Positions 7,629-16,452 of a DNA stretch of 64,000 nt are shown piece after piece. Made by a program: the position numbers and the translations under genes. The stretch is from Bacillota bacterium. GTDB taxonomy: Bacteria > Bacillota > Clostridia > Oscillospirales > Ruminococcaceae. Below the pieces are notes generated by a model. The model ran no database searches. It saw nothing but the letters and a program-made list of their open reading frames with translations, and was not told the origin of the DNA. The stretch is from contig JAEYNX010000014.1 in assembly GCA_023412215.1 (NCBI GenBank), positions 248,001 through 312,000 on the forward strand, written 5' to 3'. Every line of letters begins with the position of its first letter. The first letter of the stretch is position 1.

Positions 7629-8678
7629 TTACCGTGTGATGGTAACCTTTTTAAGCCCTCTGGGCGCGTCGGGGTTGTTGCCCTTCTGCACCGACATCGC
7701 GCACGCGAAAAGCTGCGCGACCACCGCCGCGGCAAAGCAGCCGCTTACACCGGTCACCCATTGATCCAACACAATGGCGTTGTCGGCCTTGCGGGTGATC
7801 TCATCCTGATTTGTCAAAGCGAGCACGTGCACACCCGCGTCTTTTAAACGCCCGAGCATGTCGTTTGCGTCGGCGGCGGTGCGGTCCTCCAGCGCGATCA
7901 GGATCACGGGCACCGCGCTGTCGGCCATGGCCAGCGGGCCGTGGTAGAAATCGGAGATGGCATAGGCGCGCGCGCGGATATAGCAGGTCTCCTGAATCTT
8001 TAAGCCCGCCTCCAGCGCGATGGGGTAGTAGATGCCGCGCGCCAGCACGAAGCATTCGTTCATAAAGCGGTAGGTACAGGCCTTTTCACGGATAGTCTCT
8101 GCAAAATCGAGGGCGTACTCCACGGCTTTTGGTATCTGCGCCACCTCTCTCGCAAGCTCGCCGCTGCCGCTCAGCTGTGCGGCGATACCGGCTGCGAGGT
8201 AAAGCTGGCAGAGAAAGGTCTTGGTGGCGGCCACGCTCTTTTCGGCGCCCGCATTGCAGTAGAGATGATAGCCGCAGGCCTTCGCGATGGGCGAATCGGG
8301 GGTGTTGGTGATGGCGGCGGTAACGGCGCCCTGTGCCGCGGCCGCCTTGAGCACCTCCAGCACATCCTGCCCCGCGCCCGACTGCGAAACGGCGAGCACA
8401 AAGCTGTGCTGATAGTTCACCTTCGCCCCGTATATGGTGGCGACCGACGGCGCCGAGAAACTTACCGGCAGCCCGCAATAGATTTCGAACAGGTATTTTG
8501 CAAAAAAGGCCACATGGTCGGAGCTGCCGCGCGCAGTGATTACGATATTGTTTACGCCGCGCGCCCTGATATCCTGCGCCAGCGCCTTCAGCGCGCCTCG
8601 GTTTGCTTCCTCGCAGGCCTTTAAGACCGTAGGGGACTCAAAAATCTCGCTGTACATAATGGTGTTTTTCATAGTCAT
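7629..8678 (-). CDS. SIS-domain glucosamine-6-phosphate deaminase (NagB-II/AgaS-like)
   Basis: This double-SIS protein of 349 residues corresponds to the isomerase half of GlmS without the glutaminase domain. Visible motifs are 'ITARGSSDHVAFFAKY', 'LAVSQSGAGQDVLEVL', 'SVAATKTFLCQL' and the C-terminal 'NNPDAPRGLKKVTITR', all typical of NagB-II/AgaS enzymes that deaminate GlcN-6-P to fructose-6-P. GGAAAGG supports ATG 8678. It ends 19 nt before nagA, so the two steps GlcNAc-6-P to GlcN-6-P to Fru-6-P are made together. A sugar isomerase role is the main alternative. Confidence 0.8.
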   Translation of the reverse strand: MTMKNTIMYSEIFESPTVLKACEEANRGALKALAQDIRARGVNNIVITARGSSDHVAFFAKYLFEIYCGLPVSFSAPSVATIYGAKVNYQHSFVLAVSQSGAGQDVLEVLKAAAAQGAVTAAITNTPDSPIAKACGYHLYCNAGAEKSVAATKTFLCQLYLAAGIAAQLSGSGELAREVAQIPKAVEYALDFAETIREKACTYRFMNECFVLARGIYYPIALEAGLKIQETCYIRARAYAISDFYHGPLAMADSAVPVILIALEDRTAADANDMLGRLKDAGVHVLALTNQDEITRKADNAIVLDQWVTGVSGCFAAAVVAQLFACAMSVQKGNNPDAPRGLKKVTITR

Positions 8679-8719
8679 GATATTGCCTTTCCGGCTTTAT
8701 GCCGCTACGCACAAAGCCC

Positions 8720-8740
8720 GCCTGAACGCTCTGTTCAGGC
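8720..8740 (-). terminator. Intercistronic hairpin
   Basis: The stem GCCTGAAC/GTTCAGGC with a 5-nt loop lies between the GlcNAc kinase and deaminase genes. It has no T-run on the minus strand, so processing or attenuation is more likely than full termination. Confidence 0.4.
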
Positions 8741-8766
8741 CAGTCGTTTTATCTCTTGTAAAGCCC

Positions 8767-9726
8767 TTAAAGGTGATTGATTGCCTTGATGCCTGCCGCG
8801 TCGGGGGCTGCCCCGCCGTCGCGCATCGCGAGCAGTACGGCGCCCATATGCGGCGGCAAAAGCGGCGGCACCAGCTCGATGTTGAGCGCGTTAAGGTTTG
8901 CGCGCAGCGGCGCAAGGATGCACTCCCCCGCCTTGAATACCCCACCGGAGTAGGAAGCTTTCACGCGCTTCTGAGCGGGAAAATGAAGCTTATCGCGCGC
9001 TACGCGTATCTGCAGCGTAATCTCTTCGGCGGCGCGCTCATAGATCTTTATGGCATAGGGGTCGCCTTCGTTGTAGGCGGCGAGCGTGATGAACTGAATT
9101 TTGGCTACCTCGCTCACCTCCGACTTGAGGATAGAGTTGAGCGGTGTGCAGAACAACAGGTCGTCCTCCAGCTTAAAATGCTCGCGGAACAGCTCGTAAA
9201 GGCGTGTGCGCGGCAGCCTGCCATCCGACATGCGCACGAAGGCATTGATCGTCTGTTCGCCGATCCACTGGCCCGAGCCTTCGTCGCAGTAAAGGCCCCA
9301 GCCGCCCACCCGGGCGCTTTCGCCCGCGTCGTTCATGCCAAAACAGATGGAGCCGGTGCCCGCGATCATGTTGATGCCCGCTTCCAGCCCCAGAGAACCC
9401 GCCCAGCCGATCACCGCGTCGTTTGCCGCGGTGATGTTGTGGTGCCCGAGGGTGGCGGCAACGATCTCGTTAAAGCTCTTTTCGCTGCCCGGCACCTCGC
9501 CGTAGCCCGCACAGCCGATACCCGCGTGGCGGATGTCCGCGCGTGCAATCCCCGCCGAGGTGCAGATATCCACGATGCCTTCTTTAAAAACAGCCGTGAA
9601 CCTCTCACGGGTAAGGCTTATGTAGTTGCCCGGCCCCTTCACCGTTTCGGTGATGATTCTGCCGGTACCGTCGCATAAGGTAAAATGTGATTTGGTGCCA
9701 CCCATATCAACACCCAAAAAAAACAT
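8767..9726 (-). CDS. N-acetylglucosamine kinase (BadF/BcrA ATPase fold)
   Basis: The 319-residue protein has the ASKHA nucleotide-binding signatures 'FLGVDMGGTKSHFTLCD', 'GIGCAGYG', 'NDAVIGWAGSL', 'MIAGTGSICFGMND' and 'GGWGLYCDEGSGQWIG', as in the eukaryotic-type GlcNAc kinase and Vibrio chitin-cluster kinase family. It phosphorylates free GlcNAc or GlcN with ATP, feeding nagA and the deaminase that follow. GAAGGA supports ATG 9726. Because the cluster imports unphosphorylated sugar through an ABC system and not a PTS, a cytosolic kinase is required here. Confidence 0.88.
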   Translation of the reverse strand: MFFLGVDMGGTKSHFTLCDGTGRIITETVKGPGNYISLTRERFTAVFKEGIVDICTSAGIARADIRHAGIGCAGYGEVPGSEKSFNEIVAATLGHHNITAANDAVIGWAGSLGLEAGINMIAGTGSICFGMNDAGESARVGGWGLYCDEGSGQWIGEQTINAFVRMSDGRLPRTRLYELFREHFKLEDDLLFCTPLNSILKSEVSEVAKIQFITLAAYNEGDPYAIKIYERAAEEITLQIRVARDKLHFPAQKRVKASYSGGVFKAGECILAPLRANLNALNIELVPPLLPPHMGAVLLAMRDGGAAPDAAGIKAINHL

Positions 9727-9777
9727 GTAATCATTCCTTCAGCTGCATAGTATTGGTATATTAAAGGGATGCAGTTG

Positions 9778-10896
9778 TTATTGCCCGCCGTATTCGGGAA
9801 AGATGTCGGCAAGCCTGGTGTTTTGTGCGGGACGGTCAAAGTGGCTCACCGAGGGGTTTTCGTGGCCTCTCGCAATACCGAGGTGCATCCCGAAGATATA
9901 AAACGGAAGGATGAAAATAAAGGGCTTGAGCAACTCATTGATACCCGCTTCAATTGCAATGTAATGTGTTGCAAGGTCTTTGACCGGCTTGGTGATATGG
10001 TCGGAGATCACCACCGCGTCGGCGCCGGTTTTTTTGGCGAGGCCGACATAGGTGAGCACCAGCGGATAGGAGATATCGTCGGTGCCGACGATAAAGTAGG
10101 GGCTTTCGCTGTCTACGCCGCGCAGCTTGCCGTGCAGGTAGTTTTCAAGCTCCATCGCCTGGCTGTTTACCCAGCCGATCTCGCAGATCTTAAGCGAGCC
10201 CTCCTGCGCGGTGGCCTGATGCAGGTTGGCGCCCACCACATTGTAGGAGCGCTTGCCCTTCCAACTCTCCGCCAGCGCCTTGAGCGGCTCGGAGTACTGC
10301 GTAAACAGTCCCTGTGCCGCGTGCGCAAGCTTTTCCGCCTGCCCCTTAAAATAGGCTCTTGTAAAGGGAACGTTTACCCCTTTAAGCTCGCACAGCTTTA
10401 CGGCAAGGGCCGCAAGCATCATCAAAGTTTCCACATAAGAACGGGTTTTGGTGGGGACGGTATCCTTCTTGCCCGCAAAGAAAAGCACTACGTCGGAGGC
10501 CTGCGCGATCTTGCTGGTTTCGTCGCCGGTGATGCAGAGGGTTTTGCAGCCCTTATCGTGCGCAAGCTGCATGCTTTCCACAACGGTGCCCGAATTGCCG
10601 GTGTTGGAGACGCCGATATATAAGGTATTAGCGGTATAGAGCTTATCGTCGGTGTAGCGGGCTGTGTTGCCTTCGAGCACCGCGCAGGGGATGCCGAGCA
10701 GTTTTTCAAACAGCCCCCTGCCGTAGATGCCCGCAAAGTTGGAGGTGCCGCAGCCCACAAAGGTCACGCGGTCAAAGCTTTTAGCAAACGCAGAGGTAAC
10801 CTTTTTGTCCACCTCCGCAAGGCTTTCGTCAATACCGTTTTTCCAAAAGTCGGTTTCATTCATCGAATAAAGGTTCTTATAGAGTTCAAGCTGCAT
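9778..10896 (-). CDS. SIS-domain sugar-phosphate isomerase/deglycase-like protein
   Basis: This is a second double-SIS protein of 372 residues ('VTFVGCGTSNFAGIYGRGL', 'YIGVSNTGNSGTVVES', 'KTRSYVETLMML'). It is more distant from GlmS than its neighbour and resembles the FrlB/phospho-sugar deglycase side of the SIS family. It sits first in the group with GlcNAc kinase, deaminase and nagA, so it probably handles an amino-sugar or amine-linked sugar phosphate. GGGAGA 7 nt before ATG 10896 sets the start. The exact reaction cannot be told from sequence. Confidence 0.7.
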   Translation of the reverse strand: MQLELYKNLYSMNETDFWKNGIDESLAEVDKKVTSAFAKSFDRVTFVGCGTSNFAGIYGRGLFEKLLGIPCAVLEGNTARYTDDKLYTANTLYIGVSNTGNSGTVVESMQLAHDKGCKTLCITGDETSKIAQASDVVLFFAGKKDTVPTKTRSYVETLMMLAALAVKLCELKGVNVPFTRAYFKGQAEKLAHAAQGLFTQYSEPLKALAESWKGKRSYNVVGANLHQATAQEGSLKICEIGWVNSQAMELENYLHGKLRGVDSESPYFIVGTDDISYPLVLTYVGLAKKTGADAVVISDHITKPVKDLATHYIAIEAGINELLKPFIFILPFYIFGMHLGIARGHENPSVSHFDRPAQNTRLADIFPEYGGQ

Positions 10897-11037
10897 AGTA
10901 GTGTCTCCCTGTTTTAAAATTCATCCTATCCTTTACATGCTGTGCATCATCGCGTAACGGCCTGTTACAGTGGTCACTGAATGGATGGAAGGCCGTTTAT
11001 GAAGCGGCATCCTATCATACTGAATCTATGGCTTTCA

Positions 11038-11115
11038 GCCGCCGAATTACCGTTCAATTTCGAAAACGGAGTTTAAAAAGCGATTTCCCGCTTTTTAAGA
11101 AGAATTTGTATTACT
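11038..11115 (-). repeat. Repeat family B, copy 1
   Basis: On the minus strand the element opens AGTAATACAAATTCTTC, contains a perfect 10-bp hairpin TTAAAAAGCG/CGCTTTTTAA (11073-11098) and closes AACGGTAATTCGGCGGC. The same two ends bracket different hairpins at 35122-35239. No ORF is present. The gap from 10897 to 11037 also holds a loose inverted repeat AACGGCC...GGCCGTT (10953-10998). Confidence 0.65.
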
Positions 11116-11117
11116 AT

Positions 11118-11157
11118 TCATGCTGTACCGATTTATGTCTAAAACGGTACAGCATGA
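11118..11157 (-). terminator. Hairpin after GH9 gene
   Basis: A 13-bp perfect stem TCATGCTGTACCG/CGGTACAGCATGA around a 14-nt loop starts 13 nt past the GH9 stop. It has no clean T-run. It probably stabilises or ends the upstream transcript. Confidence 0.55.
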
Positions 11158-11170
11158 TGTGTTGGATGGG

Positions 11171-12934
11171 CTATTCCTTTTTCATGGCAACCGCATAGAG
11201 GTACCAGCTTGCGTGGGGTATCCACTGCTCGGCCCAGCGCCAGTTGTCGCTGACGCGGTCGTTCGGCTGTAACACAAACTCGATGCCGTTTTCATCGTCC
11301 AGAGCGCTGGTGATGCCGTTACAGATGCCGCCGGGGCAGTTGATGAAGTCGTATCGGTTGTTAAAGAAGTATTGGATGTTGTTTCTGCCGTAGCCCTCGA
11401 TCATGCAGCTGTCAAACGGGTTAAGGCCCAAAATCCAGTTGATCTGGTCGTCGGCATAGGCGCAGAGCTGCTTTTTAAACTCGGGGCAGCCGGTGTAGTC
11501 CGCCATCAGGCGGGCAGCCGCTGCAAGGGAGGCGATGCGGGCGTTGTCGCCCTGCCACCACGGCTGAGCCTCGGAGGTGTGCGGGAAGAAGAAGGCGGTG
11601 CGGTGGGTGCCGTTGCCGTCCTGAACGAGCTGGCGCGCGTAGCCGAAGGGGTTTGACACTTCATTGGTCACCCACAGCTCATACTGCATGAGCTTCTTGG
11701 CGGCGGCCACGGCCCCTGCCGCCAGCTCCGCCTGCGGCTCGATGCCGGCGTAGTTTAAGAGCGAAACCACGGGCTGGCCGGAATCGGCGGCGCTGAAGAA
11801 GGGGCGGTCGCTGCCGTCCTCCACAGCGAGGTAGGCCTTTTCATCGTCAACCGCGCGCAGCTTGGACAGTAAGCGGGCGGACATATCGCGCGCCTTACGG
11901 ATATAGTCGTACTCACGGGTGGTTTTGTAAAGCTCAACAAGGGCGTCGAGCGCGCAGTACTCATCCACCACGTTCCACTTGCCGTTGTTGGTGTACTGCT
12001 CGTTGTTGGCCTCAAGGTACTCATAGGCGGCCTTGGCTGCCATAATGTACTCCGCCTGCGTGTAGTCGGTGCCGGTGTAGAAGTGCCGTGCCGCGGCGGC
12101 AAGGGCCGCGATGGCGTTGCCCGCGCCCGAACGGAAGGAGCACTCGTAGTTTGCGTCGGAGATCACCTCTTTGCCGGCGGTAGTAGCGGTGCCGAACTGG
12201 CTGCTGGAATCGTGGTATTCAAACCCGATGCCTCTGGTGCCCGCCACCGCCTTGAAGGCGTCGGCGCGGTTGATGGAGCGGAAGAAGGTGCCCGAGGGCG
12301 CGCGCAGGCGCATGATGAAATCGGCGCCGAAGAAGCCTTCATCCAGCATACGGCGTTTCACCATCGAGTACTGCTCGTTTTTGGAGTCCTCCAACAGGTC
12401 GTGCACACGGAAGAACACGAGTGCGGAGAAGGCCGCCTGCTGCGGGTTAAAATAGGTGGCGTGCGAGAGGTGCGAGAGATGGATGCCGTAGTCGCCCGTG
12501 GCGTCGTACCAGCCGCCGTGCCCGTCCACCACCCCTTCGCGGTCACCGCGGAAGGAGAGCTTGCGGTCGTCGTACAGCCATTCGCCCGAATCGCGCTGCG
12601 CCTTGAAGTAGTACCCGACCGCGGAGAGGGTGCGCAGGCCCAGAACGTTGTCTTTAATCTCAAAGGGGAAGGAGCTTACGGTTTCTTTTGAGGTGCTGAG
12701 CCTGATAAAGTAGGTGCCCTCGTCCTTTACATCGTCAAACGCGAGGGTGTAGTAGTAGCCGGTTTTCCAGCTGTCTACCTCCCCGCACTCTTTTGCGGTG
12801 CCGGTGTACACCGTTTTGCCGGTGCGGTAATGAACCACCTCGAAGGCAGCGGCGGTTACACCCTTCTCGCCCTGAAACACTGCCTTTTTAATGCCGTCGG
12901 TATCATAACCCATATGGTTTGTCAATAGCATCAT
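11171..12934 (-). CDS. Intracellular family 9 glycoside hydrolase, probably chito-oligosaccharide acting
   Basis: The 588-residue protein has an N-terminal Ig-like cellulase domain (about 1-95) and a GH9 (alpha/alpha)6 barrel. The catalytic base region reads 'GGWYDATGDYGIHLSHLSHATY', the variant form with one extra residue found in the GH9 exo-glucosaminidases of chitin clusters (Vibrio VC0615-like) instead of the endoglucanase form GGWYDAGD. The acid Glu is likely in 'DNWRWAEQWIPH'. There is no signal peptide, so it acts on imported oligosaccharide. I choose ATG 12934 (AGGTGG 5 nt upstream); a GTG at 12943 is also open. Neighbouring GlcNAc catabolic genes support a glucosaminide substrate over cellulose. 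Confidence 0.8.
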   Translation of the reverse strand: MMLLTNHMGYDTDGIKKAVFQGEKGVTAAAFEVVHYRTGKTVYTGTAKECGEVDSWKTGYYYTLAFDDVKDEGTYFIRLSTSKETVSSFPFEIKDNVLGLRTLSAVGYYFKAQRDSGEWLYDDRKLSFRGDREGVVDGHGGWYDATGDYGIHLSHLSHATYFNPQQAAFSALVFFRVHDLLEDSKNEQYSMVKRRMLDEGFFGADFIMRLRAPSGTFFRSINRADAFKAVAGTRGIGFEYHDSSSQFGTATTAGKEVISDANYECSFRSGAGNAIAALAAAARHFYTGTDYTQAEYIMAAKAAYEYLEANNEQYTNNGKWNVVDEYCALDALVELYKTTREYDYIRKARDMSARLLSKLRAVDDEKAYLAVEDGSDRPFFSAADSGQPVVSLLNYAGIEPQAELAAGAVAAAKKLMQYELWVTNEVSNPFGYARQLVQDGNGTHRTAFFFPHTSEAQPWWQGDNARIASLAAAARLMADYTGCPEFKKQLCAYADDQINWILGLNPFDSCMIEGYGRNNIQYFFNNRYDFINCPGGICNGITSALDDENGIEFVLQPNDRVSDNWRWAEQWIPHASWYLYAVAMKKE

Positions 12935-12972
12935 GCCAACCACCTGCTTTTTTAAAGTTTTATAATGTAGGA

Positions 12973-13836
12973 TCAGCCCTTTACGGCGCCCATGGTAAGG
13001 CCCTTTACAACCTTTTCCTGCGAAGCCGTGTAGAGGATGAGCAGCGGAACGATGGTAATCATGATGGCCGCCATCATGGCGCCATAGTCGGTGCCGAACA
13101 TGTTGCTTACCAGCGACAGAATCACGCAGATCGGCTGCAGATTTCTGGTAGGCAGGTATACAAGGGAGGTTAACAGGTCGTTGTACGACCAGATGAACAC
13201 CATGATGCCCACGGTGGAGAACATCGGGATGGTTAAGGGGCAGATGATCTTCCAGAAGATCTGCATCACGCCTGCGCCGTCGATAATCGCGGCCTCGTCA
13301 AGCTCGGGGGGAAGTGACCGCATATAGCCGGTAAGCATCAGGGTGGAAAAACAGAGGTTACCGGCTATCTGCGGTATGATTACTGCAAGCTGGGTTCCTT
13401 TGATGGGTAGAGAGCTGATAAAAACGAAGTTCGGAATCATCGTGGAGAAGGAGGGAACCAGCAGGCTTGCAACCAGGAGAGCATTGATATAGCCCACAAA
13501 CTTTACGTTAAAGCGGGCGAGGGCAAACGCCGCCAAACCGGCGATTAAGATAACGCCCACCACAACGCTGCCCGAAATGACAACGCTGTTAAAGAAGGCG
13601 CGCAGCATGTTTACGTCGGGGTAGGACATCATGGTGATGTAGTTGGTAAAATCGAAGCTGCTGGGCAGCTTTACGGAGTCTTTTAAAATCTCGTCCGATG
13701 CCTTGAAGGAGTTTAAGAACACCCACAAAAGCGGGATAATGGTGGTAAGCGCCCAGAAGCTCAGGATCACGTACAGGAAAAACCCTCTCACCGAGAACAT
13801 GACAGCGTCTTTTTTAGAATAGTATTTGTATTTCAC
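12973..13836 (-). CDS. CUT1 sugar ABC transporter permease (MalG-type)
   Basis: This 287-residue inner-membrane subunit has six predicted helices and the permease EAA loop 'ELDEAAIIDGAGVMQIFWKIICPLTIP'. The start is GTG 13836, with AAAGGAG 8 nt upstream. It pairs with the MalF-type permease just upstream (18 nt apart) and the binding protein 15078-16388. No ABC ATPase is encoded in this cluster, so a shared MsiK-type ATPase from elsewhere is expected. Confidence 0.92.
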   Translation of the reverse strand: MKYKYYSKKDAVMFSVRGFFLYVILSFWALTTIIPLLWVFLNSFKASDEILKDSVKLPSSFDFTNYITMMSYPDVNMLRAFFNSVVISGSVVVGVILIAGLAAFALARFNVKFVGYINALLVASLLVPSFSTMIPNFVFISSLPIKGTQLAVIIPQIAGNLCFSTLMLTGYMRSLPPELDEAAIIDGAGVMQIFWKIICPLTIPMFSTVGIMVFIWSYNDLLTSLVYLPTRNLQPICVILSLVSNMFGTDYGAMMAAIMITIVPLLILYTASQEKVVKGLTMGAVKG

Positions 13837-13854
13837 GGTACATTCTCCTTTCCC

Positions 13855-14721
13855 CTAGTCGTTTTCAAGGCCGGAGGTAATCTTTTTAAGGATGCCTGTC
13901 AGCGCGAGGCCCAGTATGATCATGACGATCGAGATGGCACTTGCGTAGCCGATGTTGTAATCCACAAAGGCCTTGCGGTACATATAGGTACTCAGCAGCT
14001 CACTGGAGTTAAGCGGCCCGCCGCCCGTGATGACGTAGATAACGTCAAACACCTTAAAGCAGCCCGATACCACCAGTACCAGCGAGGAGGCGATAATGTC
14101 CTTTAACAGCGGGATGGTGATATAAAAGGCCTTTTGCAGGGGCTTAACGCCGTCAAGGTAAGCGGACTCGTAGATGTCGTCGGGAATCTTGGACATACCC
14201 GTGAGGAAGATGACGAAATAGAACCCGACATACTGCCAGCAGATGGGCAGCAGCACCAGATAGATGGCGGACATCGGGGTGAGCCATACCTGCTTTTCCA
14301 TGCCCAGCATCGTTAAAAGGTAGTTTAACAGGCCGTAATCGTACTTGTAGATGAGCGAGAACATAAGGCCGATGGCCGTAGCCGAGATCACAATCGGGAA
14401 GAAGTAAACGGTTCTGAAGAATTTAAAGAGGTGCTTTACGCTGTCTACGCAGAGCGCCAGCAGCAGCGAGATGCCGATTTGGAAGATCAGCACCCCGATA
14501 ATCATAATGCCGGTGTTTCTGAGCGACATCCGGATAATCGGGTCTCCGAATATCTGTTTATAGTTATCTAAACCTATAAAGGTTTTATTCACAGAAAAGT
14601 TATACCACGAGGTAAAGCTGTAGCCTACTGTGCGCACTAGCGGAATAAACAAGAAGATGGTGATAAGTATAAGTGCCGGTGTCAAGAGCAAGATAACGTA
14701 ACGTTTATCCTTTAATATCAT
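13855..14721 (-). CDS. CUT1 sugar ABC transporter permease (MalF-type)
   Basis: The 288-residue permease shows the N-terminal 'LLTPALILITIFLFIPLVRTVGYSF' helix, the conserved 'W.NF....FIGLDNY' region after it and the EAA loop 'IPDDIYESAYLDGVKPLQKAFYITIPLL'. GGGAGA supports ATG 14721. It forms the channel with the following MalG-type protein. The 356-nt gap in front of it carries a hairpin that would lower permease output relative to the binding protein. Confidence 0.92.
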   Translation of the reverse strand: MILKDKRYVILLLTPALILITIFLFIPLVRTVGYSFTSWYNFSVNKTFIGLDNYKQIFGDPIIRMSLRNTGIMIIGVLIFQIGISLLLALCVDSVKHLFKFFRTVYFFPIVISATAIGLMFSLIYKYDYGLLNYLLTMLGMEKQVWLTPMSAIYLVLLPICWQYVGFYFVIFLTGMSKIPDDIYESAYLDGVKPLQKAFYITIPLLKDIIASSLVLVVSGCFKVFDVIYVITGGGPLNSSELLSTYMYRKAFVDYNIGYASAISIVMIILGLALTGILKKITSGLEND

Positions 14722-14798
14722 AGCTTTGATTCTCCCTTACGGTATATATCCGGGTTTGACGACAAGGCTCTGCGGGCAGGCAAAGGGGCGAAAGGCTA

Positions 14799-14830
14799 TT
14801 GAATACCAATTCCAATAAGAAATAAGTATA
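14799..14830 (-). repeat. Repeat family A, short derivative
   Basis: About 30 bp contain both family A ends fused together: on the minus strand it begins TATACTTATTTC and ends TTATTGGAATTGGTATT, without the central hairpin. It may be an internal deletion product. It lies in the 14722-15077 gap between permease and binding protein, whose other clear content is the hairpin at 15035-15054. Confidence 0.55.
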
Positions 14831-15034
14831 AGGCAGCCCAGATACCCCTTTGTATCTGACCCAACAAAGCACCGCCACACGGGAGCCACGATAGCGCCCC
14901 GGCTACGGCCGGTGAGATAATATAATGCCGACAGCCTCCGTTTTGCTGATGCTTATCATCGTCATTACAACATTGTAATACAAAATTCAAAAGGTATCTA
15001 CAACCGGCTTTGGCTGCTGTCGGCTATATACGGC

Positions 15035-15054
15035 GGGGGAGCAAACGCTCCCCC
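15035..15054 (-). terminator. Hairpin between binding protein and permeases
   Basis: The perfect stem GGGGGAGC/GCTCCCCC with an AAAC tetraloop lies 24 nt past the binding-protein stop. It lacks a T-run on the minus strand. It probably protects or partly ends the binding-protein message, giving more binding protein than permease. Confidence 0.6.
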
Positions 15055-15077
15055 AACTGTACACAGACTGTTACTAA

Positions 15078-16388
15078 TTATTTCGCGCTGTCCATAACCT
15101 GCTTAGCTTCCTTGAGCAGGTCGGTGGAGGTCTTCTGGCCCATGCATACATAGGCAAGACCGTTTACAAGGGTATTCCAAGACTCTTTGGAAACCTGAGA
15201 GTCGATGGGGGACTTGAAGAACTTCGCCTTGTTGATCATCTCAACGGAACTGAGGGTGATGGGCGCGGTGTTCTCGGGCATGGTGATGTTCATAGAAGCG
15301 GAGCCGCCAACCTCGATGAACTTCGCAAGGACTTCGGGCGAGCACATATACTTCGCGAACTTTAACGACTCTTCGCTTCTCTCAGAAGCAGCCTTAGAGA
15401 GGTACCAGCCGGAGCCGTAGCCGGATACAACCGCTTCTTCGCCGCCCTTGCCGTTCGGCAGCGTGGGCATCGCGATGATCTTCATATCGGGGTTGGTGGC
15501 AAGACCGCTGAGGGTCCAGGAGCCGTTGATGGTCATAGCGGCTTTGCCGTCCTGGAAGAGCACGCGAACGTCGTCGTCAGAGATGGTGGTGGTATCCTTG
15601 GGGAAGCCGCCTTTTTCGTAGATGGTCTTGAGCGCATCCAGAGCGGGAGCCCAAGAGGGATCAAAGTAGTTGGCCTGGCCGTCGGGGCCTGCCTGAGCGA
15701 GGATAAACTGCTCGAGGAAGTAAGAGGGAGCGAGCAGGGAGCCTGCAAAAGGAATGATGTCGGTCTTGGAGAGCTTATCAACAGCAGCGATGATGTTGTC
15801 CCAAGAGGTGGGGGGCTCAAGACCGTTGTCCTTGAAGATCTTGTCGTTGTAGAGCAGGCCCTCGAAGAAGCCGATGTAGGGCAGCGCATAAAGCTTGCCG
15901 TCTACCATGCCGCTCTCAAGAGCGCTGGCAGAGAACTGAGCCTTCCAGTCGGGGTTGGCTGCCATGATGTCGTCCCAAGCCACATAAAGGCCGGACTCCG
16001 CGATGGTTTTGGCATCTACGCCGTTGTAGAACAGCGCAACGTCTGCGGGAGTTTTTGCAGCGAGGTCGGAGTTCATCTTGGTGCGGAATACGTCGTTCGC
16101 ACCTGCGGTAGGAGCAGATTCGTCAACGATGGTTACATTGGGGTTTGCAGCCATGTAATCCGCAATAACCTGCTTCCAAACGGGAGCCCATTGGTCGGAG
16201 CCTGCGAAGAAGGTAAATGCTCTGATCGTTTCTTTCTCACCTGCGGGGGCTGCGTCGGAAGGGGCCGCATCGCCGGAAGCTGCTTCACTGGAGGCTGCGG
16301 GGGCCTGTGCTCCGCTCTGGCAGCCTGCGAATACGCCGAGTGTCATAACCAAAGCCAGAACAAACGCTAAGATTTTCGTGGTTTTCAT
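15078..16388 (-). CDS. CUT1 ABC transporter sugar-binding lipoprotein
   Basis: This is a lipoprotein of 436 residues: signal 'MKTTKILAFVLALVMTLGVFAGC' with the lipobox cysteine at residue 23, an Ala/Ser/Pro-rich linker, then a family 1 solute-binding fold ('ALPYIGFFEGLLYN', 'FQDGKAAMTINGSW', 'GYGSGWYLSKAA'). AAAAGGAG sets ATG 16388. It captures an oligosaccharide outside the membrane for the two permeases that follow. From context, chito-oligosaccharides or N-acetylglucosamine are likely, but the ligand cannot be read from sequence. Confidence 0.9.
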   Translation of the reverse strand: MKTTKILAFVLALVMTLGVFAGCQSGAQAPAASSEAASGDAAPSDAAPAGEKETIRAFTFFAGSDQWAPVWKQVIADYMAANPNVTIVDESAPTAGANDVFRTKMNSDLAAKTPADVALFYNGVDAKTIAESGLYVAWDDIMAANPDWKAQFSASALESGMVDGKLYALPYIGFFEGLLYNDKIFKDNGLEPPTSWDNIIAAVDKLSKTDIIPFAGSLLAPSYFLEQFILAQAGPDGQANYFDPSWAPALDALKTIYEKGGFPKDTTTISDDDVRVLFQDGKAAMTINGSWTLSGLATNPDMKIIAMPTLPNGKGGEEAVVSGYGSGWYLSKAASERSEESLKFAKYMCSPEVLAKFIEVGGSASMNITMPENTAPITLSSVEMINKAKFFKSPIDSQVSKESWNTLVNGLAYVCMGQKTSTDLLKEAKQVMDSAK

Positions 16389-16452
16389 CCTACTCTCTCC
16401 TTTTAGATGGTAATTTTTAGTTAAAACTGCCAAAATGGCAAGTTAACACAAA

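Noticed and set aside
11038..11115. Family B repeat as a simple rho-independent terminator
   Set aside because: The hairpin is AT-rich without a terminal T-run, and both ends are conserved 24 kb away, so it is a repeat element first.
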